From contig CAYSBW010000001.1 in NCBI GenBank assembly GCA_964429485.1, forward strand, positions 1-64,000: 64,000 nt of DNA. Reading direction: 5' to 3'. Made by a program: the position numbers and the translations under genes. Below are positions 46,179 through 54,281 of this stretch, in pieces. This DNA comes from JAPLKB01 sp964429485. Lineage in GTDB: Bacteria > Desulfobacterota > Syntrophorhabdia > Syntrophorhabdales > Syntrophorhabdaceae. Numbering within the stretch: the first letter of the stretch is position 1; every line of letters starts with the position of its first letter. Under the pieces are notes generated by a model that was given only the letters and a program-made list of their open reading frames with translations, searched no databases and was not told where the DNA came from.

Positions 46179-46211
46179 ACACATTGTTAAGTTTATAAGC
46201 AATCACTGTTG

Positions 46212-48149
46212 CTATTCTAAGTGTTTGTAGTTTTCAGGCTCACTTTTTCCACCGAACAGTTCAATTATTTTTCCAACGAGAGCAGGCAGGGAAGGATCGC
46301 GGGCGCCCATGACAAGAACACAATCACCTGAACTTGCTTTAACCTTAAGTTTAGAGAGCAACTCATTCCGGTCAGTTACTGCCTTGCAATTAAATGGTAC
46401 AACACCAAGACCATCAATTATATCTTCCGATGAGATATCTTTTTTGGCAGTACCACCTGCATAATAAATAGGAAGCAGATATAATAGGTCGTTCTTAAGG
46501 AAGATTTTCTTAAAAGTTGATATGTATTCATTTTTAAGGAATCTGGTAGGGGCGAATCCGTGAGGTTGATATATTGCAATAACCCGCTTTGAAAGACCTC
46601 TTGTGCTGATTACGGCTGCTGCTATCTTTGCAGGATTATGGGCAAAGTCATCAACAACATAAATGTTCTGCAATGTCTTTGTTACATTAAAACGCCGTGC
46701 CACACCCTTAAAACTTTTTACTGCATCGGCAAGAACTTTTTCCTCACAGTTTAAATAACAGCAGGTACATAAGGCTGCCATAAGGTTTTCCAGATTATGT
46801 CTGCCTGGAAAGGGTAGATGATATTCAATATTATGGCAAATCACTTTCACTGAATCAGGTAAAAGCTCTGTACGATCGGGGCGCCAGGATGCTGAACTGT
46901 TAATGCCGAATTTTATCGATGCAGGAAGGGAAGAAAGATAAAGATCTTCTGAGTTCAGGATGCTCAGGCAGGAATTTGACACGAGATTTTCAAAAAGTTC
47001 CTTTACTTCCTCAACAGTTTTATGGTCTTTGGAAATGTTTAAAATAACTGCTATTTCCGGTGAATATTTAACAATTGTTCCATCACTTTCATCAGCCTCT
47101 ACAATCATAAGGTTGGAACCTCCGCTCCATGCATTGCCGATCATACCCTTTTTTTCAAGTCTTAACAGTGGAGCGCCACTTATTAAAGAAGGAGATTTTC
47201 CACAGGCAGTCAGGAATTCAAAAATCATTGCCGTTACTGTTGATTTGCCGCTTGTTCCTGCCACTGCAATTGTTTTTTTCGACCTGATTATCGATGCAAG
47301 CAGATCAGAACGATGAATTACAGGAATATTCCTGCTACGGGCAGCAGAAATATCAGGGTTTGTTTCTTCTATTGCTGTTGAAACACATACAGCATCAGTA
47401 TCACTGTTAATGCCAGAACCGTCCTGAATTAAAAGTGTGCACCCAAGTTCTTTCAAGTATTTTCTGATGTTTAAAGTATCCTGACTGGTAAGCAGGCGGT
47501 CAGAACCGGAAACAGCAATACCCTGAAAACGCAGATATTGTGCAATAGCGCTCATGCCTGTACCTAAAATACCTGTAAAATGTATTTTCCGGCATTGTTT
47601 ATTGTTGACCATAATAGGAGGAGGATCGATATAAAGAATAGTTCCTTCACTTACGATGTCAAATAATTTAATGATATCAATATTTCGGAGTGCAAGGCAT
47701 CCATGAGACAATGGATTACCTACTTCTTTTTCCAGGTTTGTTCCATGGATATAGATACAACGCTCATATGAATCCACACCTTCGCCTTTATTGATTCCCT
47801 CTTCAAGACCTTCCAGACGTAGGATTCTTGTTAATATCAGATTGTCTTCAGTGGATTTTTTATCCCAGTCTACTCCTGTATCGTTGCGTTCTCTAAAAAT
47901 TCTCCCTGAAGGAGCTTCAGCTCCTGTCTTTTCCACTATTCTATGCGTGCCAGGAGGTGTTTTAAATGAATTTTCTCTAATTCCACTTCCAAAACAAGAT
48001 GTTGATGCATCGAAAGATTTAAGTAAACTATTTCTGTTGCAGACAAATATTTTTTGTTCCTCAATTGATTGAACAAGGAACAACTCTTCCGGGTCTTTCA
48101 GGAATTTTAATATTATTTTGTAAATACTGTTTAATCTATTATTTTCCAT
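46212..48149 (-). CDS. YkuD L,D-transpeptidase domain fused to an Mpl/MurC-type ligase
   Basis: A 645-residue fusion. Residues about 20-180 form a YkuD domain with TPPG, HGTN (His135) and the catalytic SHGC (Cys151), followed by ALRN. From about residue 187 a complete Mur ligase follows. It has a MurC/Mpl N-domain (FTGILGTGMSAIAQYL), a P loop AGTSGKST, EADESDGT, and DDFAHNP in the C-domain. The ligase most resembles Mpl, which joins recycled tripeptide to UDP-MurNAc. No signal peptide or membrane helix is present. I start at the ATG at 48149; a TTG at 48197 adds 16 residues. A periplasm-type transpeptidase on a cytoplasmic ligase is unusual. It may trim or exchange recycled peptides. Confidence 0.88.
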   Translation of the reverse strand: MENNRLNSIYKIILKFLKDPEELFLVQSIEEQKIFVCNRNSLLKSFDASTSCFGSGIRENSFKTPPGTHRIVEKTGAEAPSGRIFRERNDTGVDWDKKSTEDNLILTRILRLEGLEEGINKGEGVDSYERCIYIHGTNLEKEVGNPLSHGCLALRNIDIIKLFDIVSEGTILYIDPPPIMVNNKQCRKIHFTGILGTGMSAIAQYLRFQGIAVSGSDRLLTSQDTLNIRKYLKELGCTLLIQDGSGINSDTDAVCVSTAIEETNPDISAARSRNIPVIHRSDLLASIIRSKKTIAVAGTSGKSTVTAMIFEFLTACGKSPSLISGAPLLRLEKKGMIGNAWSGGSNLMIVEADESDGTIVKYSPEIAVILNISKDHKTVEEVKELFENLVSNSCLSILNSEDLYLSSLPASIKFGINSSASWRPDRTELLPDSVKVICHNIEYHLPFPGRHNLENLMAALCTCCYLNCEEKVLADAVKSFKGVARRFNVTKTLQNIYVVDDFAHNPAKIAAAVISTRGLSKRVIAIYQPHGFAPTRFLKNEYISTFKKIFLKNDLLYLLPIYYAGGTAKKDISSEDIIDGLGVVPFNCKAVTDRNELLSKLKVKASSGDCVLVMGARDPSLPALVGKIIELFGGKSEPENYKHLE

Positions 48150-48197
48150 ATCATAATTTTTTTCAAAATCCGCATGTTTTTTTAAATTAAGTTTCAA

Positions 48198-48645
48198 AGA
48201 TCATACTACAATATCAATAAATTTTCTAAGACATAAAACAGAACATTGAAATCTATGTCATGTACATTAAAACCTGTAGCGCTTCTTTAGTCTCAAGAAA
48301 AGTTCAGATGGATGATTCCCTTGACTTCAACGCTTCTATCAGGATATTATGTGAAGTTTCAAGCCCTTGAAGGCAAGATTTATCCGGAATAGTCCATAGG
48401 AATGTAATAGTAATATAAAGTTCTGCAAAATTTAAAAGATTATTCGCCTGTTATTGAAAGAGATCTTTTGTGAAGAGGATGACTTTTATTTTTATGCTTG
48501 GCTTTTTTATCTGTAATCCTTGACTATTTTGGTGTAAATTTTATTTTATCCTGTTTATACAGTTATTTTACATAGGAAATAGTTTGCTTTATTGACTTGA
48601 ACATTTCAAGGAATTTAAAAAGATACTGAAGGATAGTTGAAGAAC
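48198..48645. other. divergent intergenic region Mpl-fusion / purQ
   Basis: About 450 AT-rich bases without a supported gene. A TTGACT at 48593-48598 with TTAAAA 17 bases later is a weak candidate purQ promoter. One frame near 48300 has some 20 protein-like codons, but I see no start, ribosome-binding site or match. Confidence 0.4.
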
Positions 48646-49467
48646 ATGAGAAAAACAAAGCCAAGAAGCCTTATACTTTTCGGAAACGGCATCAACTGCG
48701 AATATGAAACTGCCCATGCACACAAGCTTGCAGGATTCAAGCCGGATCTTATGCATATTAATGTACTCGGTGAAAATGCTCTGGAAATACATAATTATTC
48801 TTTTATCCATCTACCGGGAGGATTTCTTGATGGCGATGATCTTGGATCTGCAAAAGCTCAGGCAGTGAAATGGAAATATCAGAAGATAAAAGATTCTGAA
48901 AAGAGATTTATTGATGAGCTTGTAAGGTTTGTTCAGGAAGGCAAGATAATTCTTGGCATATGTAACGGATTTCAACTTCTTGTAAAAACAGGTCTTTTGC
49001 CGGCTATTGATGGCAATTACGGCAAACAGTCGGTAACCCTAACCTTTAATGACTCAGGTAGATTTGAAGACCGGTGGGTGGATATAAAAACAAATCAATT
49101 TTCAAATTGTATTTTTACAAAAGGTATGGATAAGATTTATCTTCCAGTAAGGCATGGCGAGGGGAAACTTGTATCTGAAAATGAAGATGTTCTTGATATG
49201 TTGCAGGAAAAAGGACATATAGTGATGCAGTACGTTGATGAGCAGGGAAATGCGACCAAGGAATATCCTTGTAATCCTAACGGATCAGTTAAGGCGATAG
49301 CAGGATTGTGCGACTCCACTGGAAGGATATTCGGGCTTATGCCCCATCCCGAGGCTTATATCTATTATACCCAACACCCGAGATGGACAAGGGAGGATGT
49401 AAGGAATAAAGAAAACGGTTTAAAAATATTCAATAATGCGTTCAAATATGTGACAGAAAATATATAG
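48646..49467 (+). CDS. purQ: phosphoribosylformylglycinamidine synthase, glutaminase subunit
   Basis: A 273-residue class I glutamine amidotransferase that feeds ammonia to PurL in purine synthesis. The nucleophile elbow LGICNGFQLL, the oxyanion HLPGGF stretch and the His-Glu of MPHPEAYIY are present. It is longer than the compact PurQ of Bacillus and resembles the C-terminal domain of large PurL. I use the ATG at 48646; the TTG at 48637 is an alternative. No purL or purS is nearby. An HU/IHF gene follows 11 bases after the stop. Confidence 0.9.
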   Translation: MRKTKPRSLILFGNGINCEYETAHAHKLAGFKPDLMHINVLGENALEIHNYSFIHLPGGFLDGDDLGSAKAQAVKWKYQKIKDSEKRFIDELVRFVQEGKIILGICNGFQLLVKTGLLPAIDGNYGKQSVTLTFNDSGRFEDRWVDIKTNQFSNCIFTKGMDKIYLPVRHGEGKLVSENEDVLDMLQEKGHIVMQYVDEQGNATKEYPCNPNGSVKAIAGLCDSTGRIFGLMPHPEAYIYYTQHPRWTREDVRNKENGLKIFNNAFKYVTENI

Positions 49468-49478
49468 GAGGTCAGGGA

Positions 49479-49757
49479 ATGAACAAAATTGACATAATAA
49501 ATAAGGTAGCAGAAGATATGAAATTGAACCAGAAAGTTGCTAAAGTTGCAGTTGATACTATAGTTGAAACTATAAAACAGGCTATCATAAAAGGTGAGCG
49601 TGTTGAAATAAGAGGCTTTGGAAGTTTCACAATCAGACAGTACAAAGCATATAAAGGAAGAAATCCTAAAACAGGTCAGTTGGTAGATGTTAAACCAAAA
49701 AAACTTCCTTACTTCAAAGTTGGCAAGGAACTTAAGGAAATGATCTGGAAAGACTGA
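49479..49757 (+). CDS. HU/IHF-family DNA-binding protein
   Basis: A 92-residue DNA-bending protein. The signature GFGSFTIRQYKAYKGRNPKTGQ is intact, including the Pro at the tip of the arm. The spacing favours the IHF-like side of the family, but the HU and IHF groups are not cleanly separable here. A strong GGAGGT precedes the ATG. Confidence 0.94.
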   Translation: MNKIDIINKVAEDMKLNQKVAKVAVDTIVETIKQAIIKGERVEIRGFGSFTIRQYKAYKGRNPKTGQLVDVKPKKLPYFKVGKELKEMIWKD

Positions 49758-49770
49758 ATAATTTCGAGTT

Positions 49771-49816
49771 TCAGGTTTGCGAGCCATGGGATTTAAATCC
49801 GGAATCGCAAACCTGA
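49771..49816. terminator. bidirectional terminator between the HU/IHF and deacetylase genes
   Basis: A perfect 12-bp inverted repeat (TCAGGTTTGCGA and complement) with a 22-base loop lies between convergent genes. A run of A and C follows, so it may act more as an RNA-stabilising hairpin than a strict terminator. Confidence 0.65.
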
Positions 49817-49828
49817 CTTCAAAAACCC

Positions 49829-50860
49829 CTACAATCCGGGCCAGTAAGGACGTAATGTATTTTTTACCTTATCAACAACCTGTATAACTGAACTTGAAGG
49901 GTTTATAGTTTTATAAGGATCAGCCAGAGAAGCACCCTTCATTTCCATAATAACAGCCCTTACCGAATCAGTAAGTCCCTTCAGGTCATATCCGCCTTCT
50001 AAAGCAAAAAGAGCTTTGCCATGGCAGTACTTTTTTGAAATATCAAGGATAATTCTGGTTATTTTTGCAAAACCATCTTCATCTACCATCATATCTCCAA
50101 GAGGATCATTACGATGAATATCAAAGCCTGCGGAGACAAGAATCAATTCAGGTTTGTAGAAATTGGTAATAGGTATCAGAACCTCTCGGAAGATATATAG
50201 GTAATCCATGTTACTCATGCCGTGGGAAAGAGGGACATTAACGGTATACCCTTTACCTTCTCCGTTGCCAATTTCATCATACCATCCAGTCCCTGGAAAA
50301 AAAGGATATTCATGAGTTGAAAAATAGAGAATTTTAGAATCATTATAAAAACTGTGCTGTGTTCCGTTGCCATGATGAAGATCAAAATCAACAATAAGAA
50401 TTCTGCTGAAATTATAATTTTTTTCAAGGTATCTTGCACATATGGCCAAATTGTTAAATATGCAGAACCCCATTGCCCTGCCAGATTCAGCATGATGTCC
50501 CGGTGGTCTTACAAGAGCAAAACCTTTATCAATTACATTGGAAACGAGTTTATCTGCGAGCTCCAGCATACCACCTGCAGCCATACGCGACGCTTCATAA
50601 GATTTTGGTGATGTTGATGTATCCGGATCAAGCATTCTTTCCTTACCATCTGTTTCTGCTATGTATTCGATGTACCTGATATCGTGGATAAGGGCAATTT
50701 CTTCATGTGTTGCCATCCTTGCCGGAATATATACAATATTGTCTTTATTTATCTCATCGAGCATCGTATATATGTATTGCAGTCTTTCCGGGCTTTCAGG
50801 ATGGTAGAAATCCATAACATGTTCAAGATAAATATCATCTCTTACTATACCAACAGTCAT
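49829..50860 (-). CDS. histone-deacetylase-superfamily protein (AcuC-like)
   Basis: A 343-residue zinc-dependent deacetylase fold. The active-site motifs RPPGHHAESGRAMGFCIFNN, DFDLHHGNGTQ and SAGFDIHRNDPLGD carry the His pair, the Asp and His zinc ligands and the charge-relay residues. Substrates in bacteria include acetyl-CoA synthetase (AcuC) and acetylpolyamines. Which one applies here is unknown. It has no acetoin-gene neighbour. The promoter region faces the selenium cassette. Confidence 0.92.
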   Translation of the reverse strand: MTVGIVRDDIYLEHVMDFYHPESPERLQYIYTMLDEINKDNIVYIPARMATHEEIALIHDIRYIEYIAETDGKERMLDPDTSTSPKSYEASRMAAGGMLELADKLVSNVIDKGFALVRPPGHHAESGRAMGFCIFNNLAICARYLEKNYNFSRILIVDFDLHHGNGTQHSFYNDSKILYFSTHEYPFFPGTGWYDEIGNGEGKGYTVNVPLSHGMSNMDYLYIFREVLIPITNFYKPELILVSAGFDIHRNDPLGDMMVDEDGFAKITRIILDISKKYCHGKALFALEGGYDLKGLTDSVRAVIMEMKGASLADPYKTINPSSSVIQVVDKVKNTLRPYWPGL

Positions 50861-51117
50861 GTTTACTCCTTTATGGTTGGCAATAAAAAGGAAATAGCCA
50901 TATAATACCGGTCCGGCATTAACGTTATCCTGAATTCCAGATCTATTTTATGAGTTACTTTCAGTTTTAATCCTTTGTCTATCTTTCCATTATAGACGTG
51001 AATAATTTCTTCTGCAAGTCAAACCTGGTGTTTTGAATAAGAAGAATTTGTCCCAAATTCTATTTCTGAAAATGTATTAAGTAACAAATCCGGGACAAAT
51101 ATTTTTAAAATTCTGCA
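50861..51117. other. AT-rich divergent region before the yedE leader
   Basis: No gene or strong repeat is seen. It must hold the promoter of the deacetylase gene (minus strand), but no hexamer pair stands out. Confidence 0.4.
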
Positions 51118-51146
51118 TTGACTTATATAAAGGAAACTGGTATTTA
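51118..51146 (+). promoter_or_regulatory. promoter of the yedE leader transcript
   Basis: TTGACT and TATTTA are separated by 17 bases. Transcription would begin near 51153, about 26 bases before the leader ORF and some 260 bases before yedE. Confidence 0.5.
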
Positions 51147-51178
51147 GAACAATAAAATCTAAAAAAGGAGGTGAAAAA

Positions 51179-51211
51179 ATGGAAAAGCCTTATACACCGC
51201 TTCCGCTATGA
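51179..51211 (+). CDS. ten-codon leader peptide ending in UGA
   Basis: The peptide MEKPYTPLPL is encoded directly after a strong AAAAGGAGGTG site and ends in TGA at 51209-51211. Its Pro-rich end (PLPL) would slow ribosomes. If the TGA were decoded as selenocysteine, the frame would stay open for 35 more codons to a TGA at 51317-51319. The structured RNA begins at the TGA itself. I infer a regulatory leader peptide for the yedE operon. It is too short for protein-family evidence. Confidence 0.6.
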   Translation: MEKPYTPLPL

Positions 51212-51258
51212 TATGCGGGAAGAATCCCGACGGGACCCAGGCTGGGTCTCCAGCATAT
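51209..51258 (+). promoter_or_regulatory. structured RNA after the UGA, SECIS-like
   Basis: An outer stem (ATATGC 51211-51216 with GCATAT 51253-51258) encloses two hairpins. The first is GGGA-AGAA-TCCC at 51217-51228. The second is an 8-bp stem (51232-51239 with 51243-51250, one G-T pair) closed by a GGC loop. The loop begins 29 bases after the TGA. A small stem with a guanine-starting loop at this distance fits the general plan of bacterial SECIS elements. An alternative hairpin TCCC-GAC-GGGA (51225-51235) competes with both, so it could act as a switch. A metabolite-binding riboswitch is the main alternative. Confidence 0.55.
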
Positions 51259-51261
51259 TTC

Positions 51262-51303
51262 AAAAGGAAGGGGGAGGGCAGTTCCTTTTTCATCATTTTT
51301 TTT
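51262..51303 (+). terminator. first terminator-like hairpin in the yedE leader
   Basis: AAAAGGAA pairs with TTCCTTTT (8 bp, 12-base purine loop), and a run of eight T follows six bases later. The loop GGAGGG (51273-51278) can pair with CCCTCC at 51341-51346, a possible antiterminator pairing. Confidence 0.5.
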
Positions 51304-51377
51304 AAGTTATCCCGCCTGAGCCACTTTATCTGTCCTTAGCCCCTCCTTAGAAATTAATTCAAATTATAATAACAATT

Positions 51378-51400
51378 AAAATCGGAAAAACGGTTTTTTT
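51378..51400 (+). terminator. second terminator-like hairpin before yedE
   Basis: AAAATCG pairs with CGGTTTT (7 bp, one wobble, 6-base loop) and a run of seven T follows directly. It ends at the base before the yedE ribosome-binding site (AAGGAGGAG). Confidence 0.5.
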
Positions 51401-51414
51401 AAGGAGGAGTATCA

Positions 51415-52512
51415 ATGTCAAATAAAACACTTAGTTTTTTTGCCTCCCGATGGGGAATAGTTTTAGCTGGTATTTTCATAGGGGTTTTTGCTTCCCTTTT
51501 ACAGAAGATGGGTAACCCTGGTAATATGGGCATATGTGTAGCCTGTTTTGAAAGAGATATTGCAGGATCTCTCGGTCTTCATCGCGCTTTAGTAGTTCAG
51601 TATATGCGGCCTGAAATCATCGGTTTTGTTCTCGGATCACTTGTCGCTGCATATATTTTCAAAGAGTTCCGTTCAAGAGCAGGATCAGCGCCTGTTGTCA
51701 GATTTATTCTGGGTGTTTTTGCTATGATTGGAGGATTGGTGTTTCTTGGATGTCCATGGAGGGCTATCCTACGTCTTGCAGGGGGAGATTGGAATGCTGT
51801 TTTTGGTATTCTTGGCCTTGTAGGGGGAATATGGATAGGCACACTTTTTTTGAAAAATGGTTATAATCTTGGTCGTTCCCAAACTACTTACACATCTGTA
51901 GGATGGCTTCTGCCTTTAACAATGTTTGGATTTCTTGTTTTAACAATAATTTTTCCACAAATACAGGGTCAGGAAAAAAATGGAGTATTATTCTATAGTG
52001 TAAAAGGTCCTGGTTCAATGCATGCTCCCTTAATTATTTCACTGTTCATTGGAATTGCAGTAGGTTTTATAGCCCAGAGAACACGGTTCTGTACAATGGG
52101 GGCTTTTCGCGATTTAATATTGTTCAGACAGGGGCATTTGTTCTGGGGGATATGTGCTTTATTTATCTCTGCTTTTATTACCAATCTTATTGTCGGACAG
52201 TTCAACCCAGGCTTTACTAAACAACCAGTAGCACATACAATGGGTCTTTGGAATTTTGGAGGTATGGTCCTTTCCGGTTTAGCTTTTGCCTTGGCAGGAG
52301 GATGTCCTGGCAGGCAACTTTTCCTTGCAGGTGAGGGTGATGGTGATTCAGCAGTGTTTGTGTTCGGTATGATTGTGGGTGCAGGGATCTCCCATAATTT
52401 TGGCCTTGCAAGTTCCCCTGAAGGGGTTGGGCCATACGGTATTCCTGCTGTAATTATAGGTCTTTTAGTATGCCTTTTTATTGGTTTTACCATGAGAGAA
52501 AGAACGGCTTAA
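51415..52512 (+). CDS. yedE: YedE/FdhT-type selenium (sulfur) transport membrane protein
   Basis: A 365-residue membrane protein of the YeeE/YedE family with about ten helices. It carries the conserved cysteine motifs MGICVACFERDIAG, GCPWR, RTRFCTMGAFRD and GGCPGRQL, thought to pass sulfur or selenium species. The family (TIGR04112) is associated with selenium metabolism, and the related TsuA takes up thiosulfate. It follows the structured leader, with AAGGAGGAG before its ATG. tusA follows after 17 bases. Selenium is favoured over thiosulfate by the cassette and family, but this is not proven. Confidence 0.9.
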   Translation: MSNKTLSFFASRWGIVLAGIFIGVFASLLQKMGNPGNMGICVACFERDIAGSLGLHRALVVQYMRPEIIGFVLGSLVAAYIFKEFRSRAGSAPVVRFILGVFAMIGGLVFLGCPWRAILRLAGGDWNAVFGILGLVGGIWIGTLFLKNGYNLGRSQTTYTSVGWLLPLTMFGFLVLTIIFPQIQGQEKNGVLFYSVKGPGSMHAPLIISLFIGIAVGFIAQRTRFCTMGAFRDLILFRQGHLFWGICALFISAFITNLIVGQFNPGFTKQPVAHTMGLWNFGGMVLSGLAFALAGGCPGRQLFLAGEGDGDSAVFVFGMIVGAGISHNFGLASSPEGVGPYGIPAVIIGLLVCLFIGFTMRERTA

Positions 52513-52529
52513 CTTATAGGAGGAATAAA

Positions 52530-52748
52530 ATGAGCGTTATTGTAGATGCAAGGGGACTTTCATGTCCACAGCCAGTTTTGGCTACTTTGAACGAAATCAA
52601 GAAAAAACAGCACGAAGAAATTGTAGTTCTGGTTGATACCGATACGTCCCGGGAAAACGTTTGTCGAGCTGCAAAAGCACAGGGATGGCAGGCAAAAAAC
52701 ATAGAAACAGAGGGCGAGGGTTATCGTATTTTTTTGGCAAAAGGATAA
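52530..52748 (+). CDS. TusA-family sulfur/selenium carrier protein
   Basis: A 72-residue protein with the TusA/SirA fold. The persulfide (or perselenide) cysteine lies in GLSCPQPVL. Length equals a lone TusA-type domain, without the DsrE domain of full YedF. I start at the ATG at 52530 after GGAGG, because the frame extends upstream into the end of yedE without family similarity. It probably relays sulfur or selenium between YedE and the aminotransferase-type lyase. Confidence 0.92.
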   Translation: MSVIVDARGLSCPQPVLATLNEIKKKQHEEIVVLVDTDTSRENVCRAAKAQGWQAKNIETEGEGYRIFLAKG

Positions 52749-52766
52749 ATAAACTATGAATGTTTC

Positions 52767-52813
52767 TTCATCTTTAACATGAAAACTGAGCAAGCTTTCA
52801 TGTTAAAGATGAA
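52767..52813. repeat. 18-bp perfect inverted repeat after tusA
   Basis: TTCATCTTTAACATGAAA and its exact complement enclose 11 bases. It lies 18 bases after the TusA stop. It may be an mRNA-stability hairpin or attenuator before the distal genes. No T run follows. Confidence 0.7.
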
Positions 52814-52884
52814 ACAGAATCTCTATTGTATTTGAAAATATAAATAATAAATTCGTGCAAAAACTATTTTAAAGGAATTCAGAA

Positions 52885-53037
52885 ATGATCGGAATAGTGA
52901 GTAAATTGAACTATAAATATGGATATCAGAAAGGAATATTTATTCTGGATTCGTCATCAATCATGAAGGGGTCAGGGTGTCCTTTGAAACTGTGTTTAAT
53001 AAAAGCCTTGGGTTTAATGTATAAAAAAGGAAATTGA
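52885..53037 (+). CDS. small ORF with CPxxxC before the lyase gene
   Basis: A 50-residue frame that I do not recognise. It has a ribosome-binding site (AAAGGA, seven bases away) and ends seven bases before the next gene, which suggests coupling. The centre holds GSGCPLKLC, a cysteine pair with a proline. It lies inside the selenium/sulfur cassette. The coding status is plausible but unproven. Confidence 0.4.
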   Translation: MIGIVSKLNYKYGYQKGIFILDSSSIMKGSGCPLKLCLIKALGLMYKKGN

Positions 53038-53044
53038 ACTTTCT

Positions 53045-54235
53045 ATGAAAAAAATAAATAGTAATCAATTGAAAAAAAATATAATTTATCTTGATAGTGC
53101 TGCAACTTCATGGCCGAAACCTCCCTGTGTGGTAGAGTCCATGATGCATTTCATGAACGAAGTGGGGGCAAATCCGGGGCGTTCAGCACATCATCTGTCT
53201 ATTGAATCAGGCAGAATTGTCTATGATACACGAGAAGTCATTGCTGAATTGTTTGGTATAGCAGACCCACTTCGTATTGTTTTCGGACTTAACGTGACAG
53301 AGTCTCTTAACCTTGCATTGCAGGGAATTTTATTACCTGGAGACCATGTTATTACAGGAAGCCTGGAGCACAATTCAATGATGCGTCCCTTAAGAGCATT
53401 AGAACAGGAGGGGATAGAATTAACAATAGCACCATGCTCAAAAGAAGGTTTTCTCGATCCCGAAGATATTGAAAAATCAATAAAACCAAATACAAAACTT
53501 ATTGCTCTGAATCATGCTTCAAATGTGGTAGGGACTTTGCTTCCGATTGATGAAGTAGGTCATATTGCAAGAAAAAACGGATTATTTTTTCTTGTTGATG
53601 CTGCCCAGACAGGTGGGTCCTATCCCATTGATATGAATTTGCAGGATATAGATCTCCTTGCTTTTACCGGACACAAATCTCTCCTTGGTCCTATGGGGAC
53701 AGGAGGCCTTGTTGTCGGGGAACGTGTGGACACAGCACTTATGAAACCCCTCAAAAGAGGAGGGACAGGAAGTTTCTCTGAACATGAAGAACAGCCTGAT
53801 TTTTTACCTGATATTTATGAAAGTGGAACACCTAACGTGGTAGGCCTGGCAGGTTTAAATGCCAGTGTACGGTGGATAATGGAACAAGGTGTTAATGCAA
53901 TACGCGTTCATGAGATACATCTGGCCCGGAAGATGATTGAAGGACTTTCGGAAATACCTGGTATAACAATACATGGAAGCAGAGATGCGCAGCTGCAGGC
54001 TCCTATAATCTCCCTTGAAATCGAAGGCATCTCACCTTCAGAAGCAGGGATGTATCTGGATGAGGAATATAATATACTTTGCCGTGTTGGTTTGCATTGT
54101 TCCCCTGCTGCACACCGTACAATAGGCACCTTTCCTGCAGGAACATTGCGTTTTTCAATGGGAATATTCAACACAGATGAAGATATTGAAATTACCATTG
54201 AAGCTATTACCCGTATTGCTGATAGAAAAAATTAA
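53045..54235 (+). CDS. EF2568-type class V aminotransferase (cysteine desulfurase/selenocysteine lyase family)
   Basis: A 396-residue PLP enzyme of the TIGR01977 family. The PLP lysine lies in FTGHKSLLGPMGTGGL, with Asp-Ala-Ala-Gln (VDAAQT) before it. A catalytic cysteine lies in RVGLHCSP near the C-terminus. The family is linked by phylogenetic profile to selenium-dependent metabolism. With YedE and TusA it makes a plausible selenium uptake and delivery set. The ATG has a weak ribosome-binding site but directly follows a short ORF that may couple it. Desulfurase and selenocysteine-lyase activity cannot be told apart from sequence. Confidence 0.9.
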   Translation: MKKINSNQLKKNIIYLDSAATSWPKPPCVVESMMHFMNEVGANPGRSAHHLSIESGRIVYDTREVIAELFGIADPLRIVFGLNVTESLNLALQGILLPGDHVITGSLEHNSMMRPLRALEQEGIELTIAPCSKEGFLDPEDIEKSIKPNTKLIALNHASNVVGTLLPIDEVGHIARKNGLFFLVDAAQTGGSYPIDMNLQDIDLLAFTGHKSLLGPMGTGGLVVGERVDTALMKPLKRGGTGSFSEHEEQPDFLPDIYESGTPNVVGLAGLNASVRWIMEQGVNAIRVHEIHLARKMIEGLSEIPGITIHGSRDAQLQAPIISLEIEGISPSEAGMYLDEEYNILCRVGLHCSPAAHRTIGTFPAGTLRFSMGIFNTDEDIEITIEAITRIADRKN

Positions 54236-54281
54236 ACAGGATTGTAGCACCACAACTTATGAATACTAGCAACAGGTACTA

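Noticed and set aside
48290..48400. Short protein-like frame (about 20 codons) upstream of purQ
   Set aside because: No start codon, ribosome-binding site or similarity; length is within chance.
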